Counted from the first letter of the stretch, positions 26,376-40,700 are shown. The stretch: DNA of 64,000 nucleotides from Zanthoxylum bungeanum (GCA_019454045.1 SKCR01010150.1:124001-188000); one strand, 5' to 3'. Program-made: numbers and translations. Notes: generated by a model from the letters alone, not told the origin.

Positions 26376-26960
26376 CTGAAATTAGGAACGTGGCGAAATC
26401 GTCGTTGAGTTTTGAGTCATTTCTGAGGATCTAAATTCCCCGACACTACCGGGTCTGCTTGTTCCTTCTCTCTATTAGCAGCGTTCATAAATATATCAAA
26501 TATTCGATAGCCTGGAAAATAAGCATAATTAATTTATTTTTTGATTGATTATTAAATTTTAAGAATTATTTTTATAAGCTTTTACGCCCATAATGCCCAT
26601 TGTCTCCTTCCAAGTGTTTGTAAAATTGTCCGACGCAAAATTTTTTATTAAAATACACAACGATTTTTAACAGTTGATTATTTTCAGATAAATTAATTGA
26701 TAGAATAAATGGGATTATTAAAATTTCCCGTGCTTCCCAAATACATTAATAATATATATATGCAAAGCAATTTTCCAAGGTATTATTTATTAGTAGACTA
26801 GCTGGATCCATTTACTATAATCCGATGGAAAATGGGCCGTAAAGAACGGGCCCAAAGAATAATTTTGAACAACAAAACAGCATCGTCGTTTAACAAGTTT
26901 TCAATTGTTTTGATCATCGCTTCTCGTCTTTTCGTCGAACCAATCGCTATTGCAAGAGCC
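26376..26960. promoter_or_regulatory. Shared divergent promoter region of FURRY and BLOS2
   Basis: FURRY (minus) has a probable 5' UTR exon from 26376 outward, joined through a leader intron (about 26375..26264) to the start-codon exon. BLOS2 (plus) starts at 26961. About 400 to 500 bp of head-to-head DNA must therefore serve both genes. A plant-type GGGCC motif occurs at 26834..26838 (ATGGGCCG) and again at 26849..26853 (CGGGCCC). Promoter function is inferred from gene arrangement. Confidence 0.5.
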
Positions 26961-27428
26961 ATGGCAGGGAAAGAAGAAGCTGAGCCAGAGGCGCGAGACG
27001 AGCTCGCTGAGTCACTAGACGATCTCTTCACCAGCGTCTCCGCAATGGTCAAATCCGAGCTCCAGGTCAGATCTCAAATTTCCGAAATTTAATTTATCTA
27101 TTTTCACTAAATTTGTAGAGAACAAATACGTTTTAAAAAAATGAAACTGGTTCAGGGAACGAATAATACGCTGGAGCTATTGGAGAAGATGAATCTGAGA
27201 GTGGCGGAGGAGTACGAAGGCTTTGGTGACGTGGCGGAGGGACTGAGGGTTTTTGTGGAGCAGTTGAAGAAGAAAAGCGGGAGCTTTGATGAGTATGTGC
27301 AGCAGATTGATGCGATTGAGCAGCAAGTGACGCAGTTTGAAGCTGTGATTTCTATGCTTGACAAATACGTTGCCGTTTTGGAATCTAAAATGCATTCTTT
27401 GTATCAACGTCATCATCCACCTTCATGA
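26961..27428 (+). CDS. BLOS2: Biogenesis of lysosome-related organelles complex 1 subunit 2 (BLOS2)
   Basis: Two exons, 26961..27065 and 27156..27428, give 125 residues. The start MAGKEEAEPEARDEL is followed by LAESLDDLFTSVSAMV and a heptad-patterned helical region (TLELLEKMNLRVAEEY and ISMLDKYVAVLESK), which are BLOC-1 subunit 2 landmarks. In plants BLOS1 and BLOS2 form part of a BLOC-1-like complex on endosomes that acts in transport to the vacuole and in PIN auxin-carrier turnover. The frame is also open upstream to 26832, but family length and the good Met context at 26961 favour the shorter protein. The intron has GTCAGA and TTCAG borders. Confidence 0.88.
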
Positions 27429-28187
27429 TGAATAAAAAAATACAGCATTTTCATTTATTGCTTTACTATTTCTTTTTTTACTTATTTAATACAATCTATA
27501 TGCGAAATTCTTTGTTTTTCCTTTTGATATATATTGCGGATATTGTAGAAAAAAAATTGTTATGCTAGCTAATATATCATAATTTTAATTTTTTACAATT
27601 TTTTTTTTTTTGTAAAACTGAAAAAAAAATAATAATCTAAACTTGGGAATTGGGGGTATACATTAAAATGGGGGTGGAGCAATAAGATACAAGCATGATT
27701 CACATAATAGTGTAAAAGTGCACATAAATTATTAATAAAAAAAATATTTTATCCTACAGTAAAATATATTTTATTATGTAATAAAATGTTTTTTTTTTAA
27801 TTTTTTAGTATTAATGTGCAGGTGTTTCAGCATTGAAATTAAAAAAAAAAAAAATCAGCATTTTTATATCATAACAGCGGTGCTGCTTTGTCTGCAATTT
27901 TCATATTATAAAGAAAATAGAATCAGTTATATACAAACAAGCATAAAAATACTGCGGGGTGCGGATGAACTTCAAAATTGTAGATCAATCCACCTACGAC
28001 TTCAATGTGGGGCTTATTTAGCAATGCCCAGTATTAAAGGAAAACATATTTTAGAAAAGAGGCCCAAAAATATGAGACCCGACCCGCCAAACTGCCGCCT
28101 TTCGAGATCGAGAGTCGCTTCCATTCGCCACAGCTCGATCTGCTAAAACGGTAGGAAAAAAAAAGCTTTCGTTGTACAAAACTTATT
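27429..28187. other. Spacer: BLOS2 3' UTR and kanadaptin promoter
   Basis: AT-rich DNA with T and A runs at 27595..27630 and 27788..27855 follows the BLOS2 stop. The last roughly 150 bp before 28188 is less AT-rich and carries GGCCC motifs, consistent with a promoter and leader for the next gene. No other feature seen. Confidence 0.45.
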
Positions 28188-31100
28188 ATGTCAGACAACA
28201 TGACAACCGCCGACGCCTCCACCGTCAACGACATGCCGCCTCCGCCGCCAAAAATCCCAGCAGACGAATCCCCAATCCCTTCAAGAACAACGACAACGGC
28301 AATAACCCCTATGGGACCACCGCCTCCCAAAAATCCTAACGCTGAAAGTTCATCAAACGATTCACAGCAACAAGAAGAAGAGCAATCGAATTCCTCCGCA
28401 GCTCCAGTACAGATACAGCCGTGCTCCGTGCCTTACAAGATTCCTGAATGGAGTGGGCCTCCCTGCCATAAATTCTTTTTGGAAGTGCTTAAAGATGGTT
28501 CTATTGTTGATCAATATGACGTGTAAGTTATTTACTTTCAACTGTAATAGGTTCAATTTGACCAAAAAGTTAGTGTTTTGATTGTTAATGTGATATGCTA
28601 TGAATATGATTATTGTGCAGGTGCAATAAGGGTGCGTATATGTTTGGACGCGTTGACCTATGCGATTTTGTACTCGAGCATCCTACAATTTCTCGGTTTC
28701 ATGCTGGTATGCATTCAAATTCTTGTCTCCCTCACTGCTCTGCAATCAATGTTTTTGAACAAACTTGCCTACTTTTCTTGCCATTAAAGTGATTTACTAT
28801 AGCTTTGAGATTGTATTAGTAACTTTTGTGCTTGTCTGATCAATTTTAAATGTCAACAGCTAAGGTTTTTGGCAAACGCTTAATTTTACTTGGTAGCTAA
28901 TGTTTATGAATCAACCCTTCCGTTTATATCCAACAGCTAGTTATTTCATTTAACAGTAGCTAGCTAATGTTTATCAATCGACCCATCCGCTTATATTCGA
29001 CAGCTAGTTATTCCATTTAACAGTAGCTTTGGATTATAAGTGCACACATATCCTGAGTAGACTTTCCAGATTGATAGAAATTCTATTTCATTATTATTTG
29101 CATTGACAATGTTAGTCACAATGTTGTAACTTATCCTATTGTTTCTCATTGCCAGTTATTCAATTTAAAAGAAGTGGAGATGCGTATCTCTATGATGTGG
29201 GTAGTACTCATGGTACTTTTATTAACAAGAGTCAGGTATCAAACTGCTTTTTATTTCATGAATTCTTATGTTTTTTAGAATATATCATTTTATTTTTTAT
29301 TACTATAATGTTTCAAAATAGATATAAAGGTTAAAAAGAGGTTCATCTTTGGACTTTTTGCTGGAAGTTTCATATTTGCTTTTTTCAGTGGGTTGCTGTG
29401 TCAGGCTGATTGTAGCTTGTCGTTGAAACACATGCTCTACATTATATGAAAATCTTAACTTTTATTTGTCATTATAGTTATGGTTTAGTTATTCGAAATT
29501 GAAGTTTCAAAATCATGGTGACTATATGAGAAAAGCTTATATTATTTGTAGTCTTACTTATATGACCAATTAAATTTATTGTTTGGTACTATTTTAGTCT
29601 CTGACTAACCTTTCGTGTAAAAAAAATTTCTTCTTTTTTTTAACCTCAAAATCTATGTTATTCCTGAGTATCATATTCTGACATTCTTTCATTGTTTCTG
29701 AATACAAACAGGTGGAGAAACAGGTTTATGTGTACTTACATGTTGGTGATGTCATTCGTTTTGGCCAGTAAGTGACATATAACATGATTGATTTGACTAT
29801 ACATGTTATTTCATGTGTCATTGATTACTTACAATCTCATCTATATTCCTTGTTTAATTGGGGCAGTGGTGTTGCTTGATTCTCCGTCTTTACTACCTTG
29901 GACTTTTTGTATTATAGTAGAGGGCAGTGTTACTTTGTGTCGTACAGATGTATAATGTATTCCTTATCATGATTATATATTAGATGTCGTTAAATGACAA
30001 AGGATGTGGTGCATTTGGGTAGCTATCAACTTCTATGTTCACTTTCTTGTATGTTTCTTATTGTTTCTGTTTATTTCTTCGCAGATCATCTCGACTGTAC
30101 ATCTTCCAAGGACCACCTGACTTAATGCCACCAGTAAGTCTTCTTTCTACTAATGTATTACTTTTTTATATTTATACATTGATCAATTCAATATGGGACA
30201 TCATGTTCTCATTTCTGATAAGTTAGAAAGTACTTTTTGGAAGTATTTTTGTTTCCTTTATTTTCCGTGGACACCATCCTGCACAAATCTGCAATTCTTA
30301 TATTTAAAAGAATTTTGTATATTTTCCTTCAAATCTTGGGCTTCATAATCAAATTCATTTGCATCTCAGTGCACTAAAACATAGATGTGTAGATGGATGG
30401 ATAGATTGATCAGGAAGTTTTTGTGTTATCTGATTATCAAATTACCATGCATTATTATATATGTAGTCTTTGCTCTTTGGCAGAAGCAAGCATTTTCTTC
30501 CAGCTTATTGAAAGTTGTTTTCCATCTCTCTTTTTCCTAGCAAAGAAAATTTTACGTGGCTAAATATAATCAGGTGTTTGTAGTGGTTTTGTTTAATTGA
30601 AAAGAAAATCATTGAGATATTATAATTGCTGTTCCCTTTTGATAACCTCAGTTTTAATGTGCACTTTATTGTTTTTGGTTGGAGGGAAATTATTTCATAA
30701 TTATCACTTTATTGCAAACTTTATCTTGCTTAGTTTTTTTATATATGTTTGAATTGTTATAAAGTACTACATTTGTTTTTTTGTTGCAGGAAAATGACTT
30801 GAAAATTATTAGAGAATCCAAGATTCGACAAGAGATGTTAGATCGGGAGAAATCACTTCGACGAGCAAGACTGGACGCTTCTCTTTCCGATGGTATCTCG
30901 TGGGGCATGGGAGAAGATGCTTATGAAGAAGCCGAGGTTTGTGTGGCTTTATAATTTGAATTAACTTTGGATGGAAATACCCTGACATAGTTTTCCATTC
31001 CAATTTATTGTGTACAAGTCAAGTAATCCAATCTATATTTTGATCCTTATACCTTGTCTGTGCAAGCAATTTGATTAAGAAAATTCAATTTGTTTTATTA

Positions 31101-33798
31101 CCAATGAGAACTTTGGTTCTGAGTAGATATACACAGCCCTAGAAATATTCATAGTGCCTTGATATAATTTTAGCTTCCCTTCTTTAGGTTTATTTTTTGA
31201 CTGATTTGTGATTCCTGTTCCGCCTTGTAATTCTACCTTCTTTTGGGAAATATATATCAATTTAGTCTGAATACAAATTCAAAATTTAGCTTCATTTTAT
31301 GTGAGATGAAAATAATTTTCTTGTTCCTGTTCCCTACTTATGTCCTTTTGGATTTTTAGGATGAGGATGATGAAGTAACTTGGCAAACTTACAAAGGACA
31401 GCTTACAGAGAAGCAGGAAAAAACCCGTGAGAAAGTAATAAAGAGGACTGAAAAGGCATGTGGTCCTATCTTTAAAACTTATTTTACAGCAATGAAATTT
31501 TATTATAACAATGATCTTCAGGGGTAGGTTAGATGATTTCGTTTCCAATTGTTTAATCACTATAATAGCTATGCTTTCTGGCTACAGATTGCTCATATGA
31601 AGAGAGAAATAGATCTCATTCGTGCTAAAGACATTGGTCAAGGTGGTCTGACACAAGGGCAACAAACTCAAATTGCTCGGAATGAACAAAGAATAGCACA
31701 GGTAGATAGCTATGCAGATGGAATGTAATCTGCTCTTGTTGCCGTTTCATATTATGTATAGTTGTTTATAGGACCAGTTTAATTCTTCTTCTGTTTCTTT
31801 CCTTCGTTTCTTTTTGTTTTGACATGCTTGTTTTTTTAGATCATGGAAGAACTGGAAAATTTGGAGGAGACATTAAATGAAAGTATAAGAGAAAGTTTAG
31901 GTGCACGTGCTGGAAATATATCTCGTGGCAAGAAAAAAGGAGCAGCAGAAGACGAAGAAGACTTCTCAAGGTAATTGTCCATCACAAAGTTGCTTTTAAA
32001 ATGGCAACTTTTGATGATTTTAGAATGGGTAAATATAAATGTGCACAATGATTGCATCTCCTTGCCAAAATTTGGGACACTCATTTAAAATCATCTACAT
32101 GATTCTTTATTTGGTTTCAGTAATTTTACGATTAACTTCCAAAATTAGCTCCATTGTATGATTGACTGCTATATTCTAAAAAACATCATAATTACATAAA
32201 CTAGAATTATAGTTAATTTCAGCATTATTTTGTCTTTGTTCAGTGGTGAGGACGAATTCTATGACCGGACAAAAAGGAAGCCTTCGATCCAGAAAGCTGG
32301 TGAAAACCAATCAATTGAAACTGCCGATACTCTTCTTGACAAGAGAGATGCAATCATGAAAGAAATGGAAGACAAGAAAGAGTTGTTTGAGAAAGAGAAA
32401 AACAAAATGGCACCCGAAGCTACTGTAGAAACTGAATCAGGGGATGCACTCGATGCCTACATGTCTGGGCTTTCATCTCAGTTAGGTGGGGAATTTTGCA
32501 TATGAAGATAACTTCTTGATGCACAGAAGCTTTTAATTTTTATATCTGGAATTATTTGCCTTGCTCTCTGGTTGCATAAGTTTGTGTCTGTTATTGATCC
32601 TATGCAATTGCTCTAGGGCAAGTAAGGCGGAGCAGCTAATTCTCTACTATTTTCTCATCTATTACTTTTACCACTTGGTGCATCCTTTCAAGCTACTACA
32701 TTTGTCATCTTTTTGTATTATATTTATTATTCTATATGAATTGTGATTGAATTAGCGGCCATCTATTTTGTCTCTGATTATCCGTGTTCATTATCAGTGC
32801 TTGATAAAACAACGCAACATCAGAAGGAATTGTCAACTCTCCAGTCCGAATTGGATAGGATCATGTACCTGTTGAAGTTTGCTGATCCAACAGGAGAAGC
32901 CACTAAAATGAGAGATTCAAGAGTACATGAAGCAAAATTTCAAAAACCTGAGAAGCCGACTACTGACTTCAAGAAGAAAGCTCCCACGGAACCAAAGAAA
33001 AGCAGTGGTTCAGGGAAACCTGTGAATGTCTCTGTGCAGAAAGAAACAACTCCAGTCACTGCTGCGGAAACAAACAAGAAGTCAGAAATTGAGAAGATTG
33101 CCGATGATGTAAACAAGGAGAAAATTGCTGCATACTCTGTTGTTAAGCCCCAATGGCTTGGGGCTGTAGAGGATAGAGAAACGAAGGAGGTCCTACAGGA
33201 AGAGGAGGCTTCAAATATGGAAGAGTCGGAGCAATTTGTAGGCTACAAAGACAGACAGAAAATAGTGAAGAATACTGATGATCCTTTACTGAATGTGGAC
33301 TCTGTGATTGAAGATGCCTCAGGTCTGATTATTAGGAAAAAGAACCAGGTTGACAAACCTGATGGTAATGCTCATGATCAGTCAACATCTTCCTCTGCGG
33401 GAACCGAATTCAAGGCGGAGGATGTTGTGGCACTTTTATTGAAACATAAAAGAGGGTATCATGCAGAAGATGGTGAAGGAAAGTCTGAAAGTCAAGAAAC
33501 AGTAGGTGGTAATCATTCAAGAAAAGATACGAAAAAGCCAAGAAGAATGCTTGGCCCTGAGAAGCCTGCATTTCTCAATACTGATTCAGATTACGAAGCA
33601 TGGGTACCTCCTGAAGGTAATCTCCTCTATTTCTGTTTTTATGCTTTTATAGGATGATAACCTGATTGATATCTTGGTTATATTATTCTGGTTGCATTTT
33701 TTTTTTCATACATTTCTTTTCTCAAGATTTCCTTGTTTCATTGTTTAGGACAATCTGGTGATGGACGAACTGCACTTAACGAGCGTTATGGTTACTAA
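28188..33798 (+). CDS. FHA-domain protein, kanadaptin (SLC4A1AP) homologue
   Basis: Twelve exons hold one frame for 734 residues: 28188..28522, 28621..28706, 29156..29235, 29712..29767, 30085..30133, 30790..30936, 31360..31455, 31588..31701, 31840..31970, 32244..32485, 32798..33616, 33749..33798. A proline-rich N-tail precedes an FHA domain of about residues 97 to 190 with the expected GR (121-122), SRFH (136-139), GSTHGTF (156-162) and N164. After it come a conserved acidic segment, coiled coil (LTQGQQTQIARNEQR), a lysine-rich low-complexity region and a conserved tail ending ALNERYGY. FHA domains bind phosphothreonine. Kanadaptin relatives are mainly nuclear; the plant function is little studied. 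Intron 7 uses a GC donor. Confidence 0.92.
28896..29029. repeat. Tandem duplication of 67 bp in kanadaptin intron 2
   Basis: GCTAATGTTTAT begins two adjacent 67-bp units (28896 and 28963) that both contain a CAGCTAGTTATT core and end AACAGTA(G). They differ at several bases. Intronic, with no visible effect on splice sites. Confidence 0.8.
31456..31587 (+). other. GC-AG intron in the kanadaptin gene
   Basis: The exon ends GAAAAG and the intron begins GCATGT. The acceptor is GGCTACAG at 31580..31587. Joining here keeps the frame (RTEK to IAHMKRE) and matches the family, while the nearby GT at 31460 would shift the frame. GC donors are a known minor class of U2 introns in plants. Confidence 0.8.
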
Positions 33799-34783
33799 AT
33801 TAAGAAGCTGGCGATTCATGATTCAGGGTTTACAGCCTTACAAGGAGGGGCACCTAGTGCTATCAACTATCGACACACAGAGAGGCCGCCGCCGCTGAAG
33901 AGTCAAAATTATGTACATGGTGCTTAACAGAACTTGTACGCCTGTTATACACCATTGATCATTTTGAATTTTGTGAAAACCTTTTTCCAGAGATTGTGCA
34001 GCCATATAGAAGAAGCTTAAAGGCACTTGGTTATATGTTGTAGACCAGTTGGAAGTTCATATTCATGTAGAGAAGAAATGAAAGTTTCTTAATTTAATGA
34101 CAATGCCTTTCAGATTTTCTCTGTTATTTGACGAAGCAGCCTGGTTAATGTTTTCTCATATGCTCTTTCCTACCTACGGCATCGATTAAGAAGAATTAAC
34201 AACAATGCGAATTGTCAAATAATTAATTATAAATCGTCTCATAAACTTATTGTATATATATATATATATATCAGTCATCCATTACATGACAAATCTGATG
34301 CAGCAGTAGCATTTGACATTAAAACCACCAATTCATACTGAAGTTAAAATGCAGAGCTTGGCATATCAAACATCATGCTCTTGTTTACATCCTCCGATCA
34401 TCCTTATCATGTATCCACGACATCAATGTAGGATAAACTGCCTTAAATCTGTGGAATTCCAACTTCTCAGCTTTTAATCAGTAGACTCGTATAATGTATC
34501 AGCTCCTGAGAAGTTTCTCTACGAGCAATACAAATATGCTCCGGAACTATATTCTACATTTGACTATACAAAGGCTTAGAAAATCAAGTTGATGATTCTC
34601 TTGATGCGTTTTTCCAGAAAAATACAAAAGAATTGCGCAACCAAGTCTGCACCAAGAATTTTGCTAATGGGGCCAACTTTTTCTCACCACGCCGCATTAT
34701 TGCTAAAACTGCCAGAGATAACAACTAATAGCTACTGCTGCATGGATTTGGTCTAGTGTCACACAGAGAAGCCCTGGCATCAA
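33799..34783. other. Convergent 3' UTRs of kanadaptin and RPOT2
   Basis: The kanadaptin 3' UTR probably runs to about 34120 (plus) and the RPOT2 3' UTR from 34783 down to about 34300 (minus). A (TA)n run lies at about 34253..34272 between them. No other gene seen. Confidence 0.5.
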
Positions 34784-37700
34784 TTAGTTGAAGAAATATG
34801 GCGACTCTAACACGTCTCTTAAATCAAAATCACCCCTCTCAGGTAGTGGGGGGAATACCAATGTAGGGAAAGACTTTTGAAAGCTCTCCAGCAACTGCAA
34901 AAACAACAATGTTAAGACTTAACACCTCCACATTCCATAGGAAATATACATAAGAATTTCCAAGGTGGCATTTCCATCTTCAATTTCAAATTGGCATTTA
35001 ATACAAATTTCTATTCCATATTTTCTTCTATCACACATTAATCATTGCCCACGTATATCTCGTTTCATCCTCTACCAGCTTAGAAAATTGTGATCCAAGA
35101 ATGAAGAGAAATTGAAAATAGTGTTTTACCCAAGTAGGTGACAAAATTGAAATGCGGAGTTTAGAAGCAATTATGCTGGTCTTTCCATATAGTTACTAAA
35201 ACAAGTTAATTAATGATATCTACATATAGTTTGTTTGTTTATTTATATAATTCGAAAATGAGCTATTTTGAGGTGAAGATACTTACATTCTCAAGTATTG
35301 GCATTTCATAAAGTTCAACGAACTTTTCTCTAAGAATTCTGTTCATTTCATCCACATCACATGCATGTGTCCAATATGAATCATGAACCCCTGTTATCAT
35401 ACACGTATATATAGTAATAGATTGAAATAAGGAAATAAGCAAGAAAAGGTATAAAATTAAAAAGAAAAAACAAGAAGTCAACAACAAATGCACCTGCAAA
35501 GCTTAAGCCTGCCTTTCTGCAAGCAACTGCAGTCATCATCATATGAGAACCATCAAGGGAGTGGACAAAATTTGGTGGGAATGCCGTCCTTTGTCGATTC
35601 ACCATGATCTATAATTAAAAAAAAAAAAAAGGGAACTCAGTGAATAAGATTGGGCCAAGAAAGTTGCAAACAAAATCCCTTGTAGTAAGATGATATAATC
35701 CTTGAACAACCCTTTTAATACAAAAGAAGGTTATTGCAAAACCTCACTTTCAAATGTGCTTGGAATGGAAGAGGCCCACTTCTCAACAATAAAAGCAACA
35801 AGGAAAAAATATATATAATTTGCAAAACAAATTTTTGCTTCATTGTTAGGAGGAAAAAAAATAAGGACAAAGGTAGAGTACCGAGTACCTTTTCTGTTTC
35901 CCGCTGTAAAGTTAAAGTCTGAAGGGAAGTTTTCACCTGAAATTCAGTCAATCAAGATAAATGTAATTGACTTCATATGCATCCAAGTTTTCGGGAAGAT
36001 AATAAAATTTCACAACTTACAGAATGACTTCCTAATTTCCGATAAGGTTGCACAACAGGAAGTCCAATTGGAGTTGTCCAGCTTACAGTCTGATTTTCAG
36101 ATGCAATTATCTGCAAATGGAAAGCATTTATAGTCAAAGTCAATCCAATGATTATTGAAGATAGTTTAAACGAAGTGTTAAAAACGTAATATAGAAGAGA
36201 GACACACCTTTGCACATTCACTGAGCCAGCTCATGATGCCACGAGCAGCCTCAAACATTTCTCCCAAGGCAGTTAAAGTTACCTGTCGACCAAAGAATGT
36301 AATCTTGCCAATAAAATAGATTCTTATAAAAACAGTCTGTGACTACTGGAGCAAGAACAAGTAGTCTGAAAAACTCATGCTAAGGTAGCGTAAAATGAAT
36401 CATTTCTTACCTTTGCAGCATAACAGGAAGCACCAAAAACTTCTGACTCCTCCATGGCTGCACCCCGTTCCTTCAACCTCCTCTTAATTTGTTCACGCGC
36501 ACCGATGAAGGTGACACCATAAACAGATGTCATTACTGTTTGCTTCACCAGTTTTCTATCCACCTAGTTGATTTCCACATATCAAATCAACTATCAGTAA
36601 CAAGATACAAGCACATACCCACCAGGGTTAATGACAATCTATAACCTCCTGATAACAAAGTCTCGCATGATTTGCTAAGGATGCCTTGTACATTCATACC
36701 TTCTAAATAACATAATAGTCACTAGTCTAATTTCTTCTAATCAGATTGAGAAAAAAAAATTGGGTGAAAACCTGACTAAGCAACAGCTTTGCACGCAAAG
36801 CATCTGGAAACATTGCAGGATCCTTCTGTGCATCTCTCCGCATGATGTCAAGCACTCTGCAAAGCAAATAAGAACACTTATCATTATATTGTTTTCTCAA
36901 ACTGACCTCATGAAGAACTTAATGGGATTCCACTATCAGAAATATTCATATAATGAACATGGAACTAAATAGGATTCCACCATCTGAAGTATCATATAAA
37001 TGAATACATGTTCAAGAATATAAAATCAAACAAAATAAAATTCATTTCACAATTGGATTGAAGTGTTAAACATACAGGGCATACACAGTAAATTGTAGCT
37101 CTTTCTGATTTTCAAGGAAATGTGTAACTAATATTTTAGCACCCACTAAAATAACCAGCTCATTAAGAACAAAATGCATCATTGATCACCCTACCATGCA
37201 TACATCCATGTGTAGATCTAGAAAACAAAAACTTCATTTTTCTTGTATTGAATCATATGAGATGAAAAGTTAGAGCTCAGGAGAGTTCTTTTAAACCAGA
37301 AAACTACTTCCGTACAAAAATATAACAAAGTTTTTGAGTTTGAGAAAACTGATCAGGAGTGCGGCTTTGGTTCAATAAAACACATTTATCCTACAAAAAA
37401 ATTAGCTATTTTCTTCCATTACTTGGGGAATGGAGAAGCAGAAACAAGAATAGGAAATTTAAAATACTTCTAGACTCTCACTGAACAACTGAAAATAAGG
37501 AAATTAGTGATCCGAAAATATCCTACTTACACAGAGAATAATGACTTACCTTGCAGCTATTCCTGAGTAAACATCTGCAGGCTTCTCTCCTGCAACCAAA
37601 TTGACGGAAGCTGCTCCTAACTGACAAAAAAAATTCAGTGAAAAAAATAAATAAGTGGGAAAACAGCTTATCTCCAATTCCCAAAAGAAGGAAAGGCCCC

Positions 37701-40700
37701 TACCGTGTCTCTTCCAAGTGCAGCATAGTGTTGTAATCCATTGCAGGAACCATCCTAGATAAAACAAAGAGGAGAGGAAAACCATTTCATACATGAGCAA
37801 GCTATAAAATTGATTGTCAGTAAGACATGAACAAGCTCAGATACCGGTATCATATAGGAAAAAAGAAAGATACGTGTGTTGTCAACATATACAAGTAAAT
37901 TTAGCTTTTAATTTGTTTCTACGGCAAAATGAGGACATAAGAAATGAATCCAATCAAGTTAAAATATTACAACCCAAAGATAAAGTACAACACAAACAAA
38001 AGCAAAGCTAGAAAAGAGTTGTGAGAGATTATAGCGCCGAGACATTTTTAAGCGGAATACAGATTCAATCAAGACAAAATGGGTTTAATAACAGAACACA
38101 AAAATATGAAATGTGCAGGATATTCAGAAATATCAAAGTGGGTACCTGATGAACAGGAATATGTGATATAAATGTCTCTGGAGAGGAACTTCTCAAAGCT
38201 TCAGTAAGATCAGTGCACACGGCCAGGCACTGAAATGGATCTTCCGCCTTTAACCACCAGCGTCTCCCTTCAAGTGGCTTATCTGCGGAATCAAATATAT
38301 CATCCAAATGGTTCTCAATGAAAGCCAATCGACCCTCATGAGATAATTTGTCCACACCACCAGCATACAGATTTGCCAGGTGTATTTTCAACCAGCGTAA
38401 TCCAGACTTCCCAAGAGGGCGTCCCTTCGCAAACTCCAAAATTCCCCGACAGATATCTGAGCCAAGATGATTTAAGTATGGATGCATGGGGTATGCACGC
38501 CCTCGGAAGTCAACGTTATGTGGGTAATAGAAACCTTTTTCATCTTTCATTTTTCGTGCTACCTGCTCCCCAAGGGCAAAGAGTCAGCATAAAATTCTAT
38601 CATGAAATACACTGATAATTTGTCATACATGAGGGAAGAAGATCTTACAGAAAGTTTAAGTTCTATGTCACAACGTTGAGAATGTCTCTCCCTGTTTTCT
38701 TTTTTTGCATCTCTGACTTTCCACTGCCATTTCCTAAGCTGTGCTCCATCTTCAGTATCTGGCTTCTCTGGTAAAGGAACCTGCAATGTGGAAATCAGTA
38801 GCTTGTCACTAAACCAAATGGCCTACTATAGAACAATATTAAACAGGGACAAGTGATTAGTACTAAAGCGAAAAGAAAATAATGACAAATCGACAGAATA
38901 ACTCACATCATTACGGTCCACCAAATCAGCAAGACAGCCGCCACTATTCCATATTCTATCCATAATGCTAAGTACCCTATTATTTATCCTCCATTTGGTA
39001 TTTCCAAGAGTATCCAAGGCCTGCCCAGTTAATTTAGACAAATCATTAGAGCATTCTTTCTAAAGCAGAATTTGGCAGATGAAATATTCATATCTGATAC
39101 CAGCATATACAGCTGGCATCCACTCCCATGGCCGAGTATCAGAATAAACAGAAAATAGTAAAAATAAATAATCATACAGCAAATCTAAATATTTTTGCAT
39201 ACTTCAAAAACACGTTCTAGTTGTTTCCTGGAGACCCTCTTAACTGCCTGACGCTGTTGTTTAGCTCCATGCGTACGCATGAAATAGGAAGGCAAGAAGA
39301 AGTGTGCTCCTTTGTCATAACTGCAAAGGACAAAATGAAAAAATAACTGCTTCCGTGTATAAAGAATTTAACAATGCAACCTGAAATAAATGACCTGGCA
39401 AGCTATTTAGACACAACAAGCATGTTAAACTTCCAAAAATCTATGTTGCCCCATTTTTTAACAATGCTGGATTTTAAGCTTTGAAAATTTGTCTTCCAAT
39501 TCACATGTACTAAATTCTATTGAAGCTCGATTGTCAACTTCAGCTGCACAGAATTCCATCACGATTTTATGTCTGAGATGTACCAATCCTTTACTAAGGG
39601 GAACACATTGATTCTTCAAATTCGTAAAAGCATATCATCCTAGGTGTGTTAATTGCATTAACATGGCAGACCCTGATTTGCTGAATGTTGGAAAACAAAA
39701 TGCAGAGGCCCCCACAACAAACGGACTAGTGTAAACAAAGTACTTCTTTGCCCAAGCTTCAAGTCGAAATTTCCCCATGTTGCCTCAACCATAAACAAGA
39801 AGTTCAACCACCAACGCATAGAAAATAACAAAAGCATTATAAACCCTTTTTTTTCCAAACTCAATGATTTACACAACTTTACAGTGTTTTCTCCTTCCCC
39901 TCTATTCACTCTCTGCTCAGTCTCCTTCCTTTCTGTTCCCTCTCATAAAAAATAACAAAAGCATTATAAACCCTTTTTTTTCCAAACTCAATGATTTACA
40001 CAACTTTACAGTGTTTTCTCCTTCCCCTCTATTCACTCTCTGCTCAGTCTCCTTCCTTTCTGTTCCCTCTCTTTCTTCCTCTATCTCCCTCTTTCTGCTA
40101 AACTTCTAGTCAATCATTTATTTTATATATATATATGAATCAGTATTCTGCAGGCTCCAGGATAATGTTCTCTCAAGTAAAATCTAGAAATGTACGCATT
40201 GCAAAAACTATACAAGAAGCAAATACTAAAGATCAGTTATGTCATGGACAACATTTGAAGGTTAAACTTAAAAAAAAAAAAATACTATGTAGAATCAGCC
40301 ATAGTAAAACAGTAACTGTTCCTTGCTCCTTAAACAGGATAACAAAGGTTAGTTTTAGCCTTGAGATTTCACAAGCTTTAATATCATTATCTATAATTTT
40401 TCTAAATATCATCCCATATTAACCTCTCCTTATTAGATACAGGCTATACACATTCAATATTTCCTAAAATGTTTACTGTATCAAAGTAGCAAACAAGGAT
40501 TCCTTTAATGTGATCTGTAAAACCTGGAGCCAAAGTGCAGTGATCATATGTATAGGTAATAGAAAAGGAAGAAGCACTGATGACATGAAATTGGAATATA
40601 CCTTGTCCAGTTGACTGGAGGCACCAACATTGGCATATAAGGAATCACCATGTGTCTTGCCTGTTTAAGAAACAACTCTTATGATTCCTTCCATCAGGAA

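Noticed and set aside
31455..31461. GT donor at 31460 for kanadaptin intron 7
   Set aside because: Joining there shifts the frame in exon 8; the GC donor keeps the frame and the conserved RTEKIAHMK sequence.
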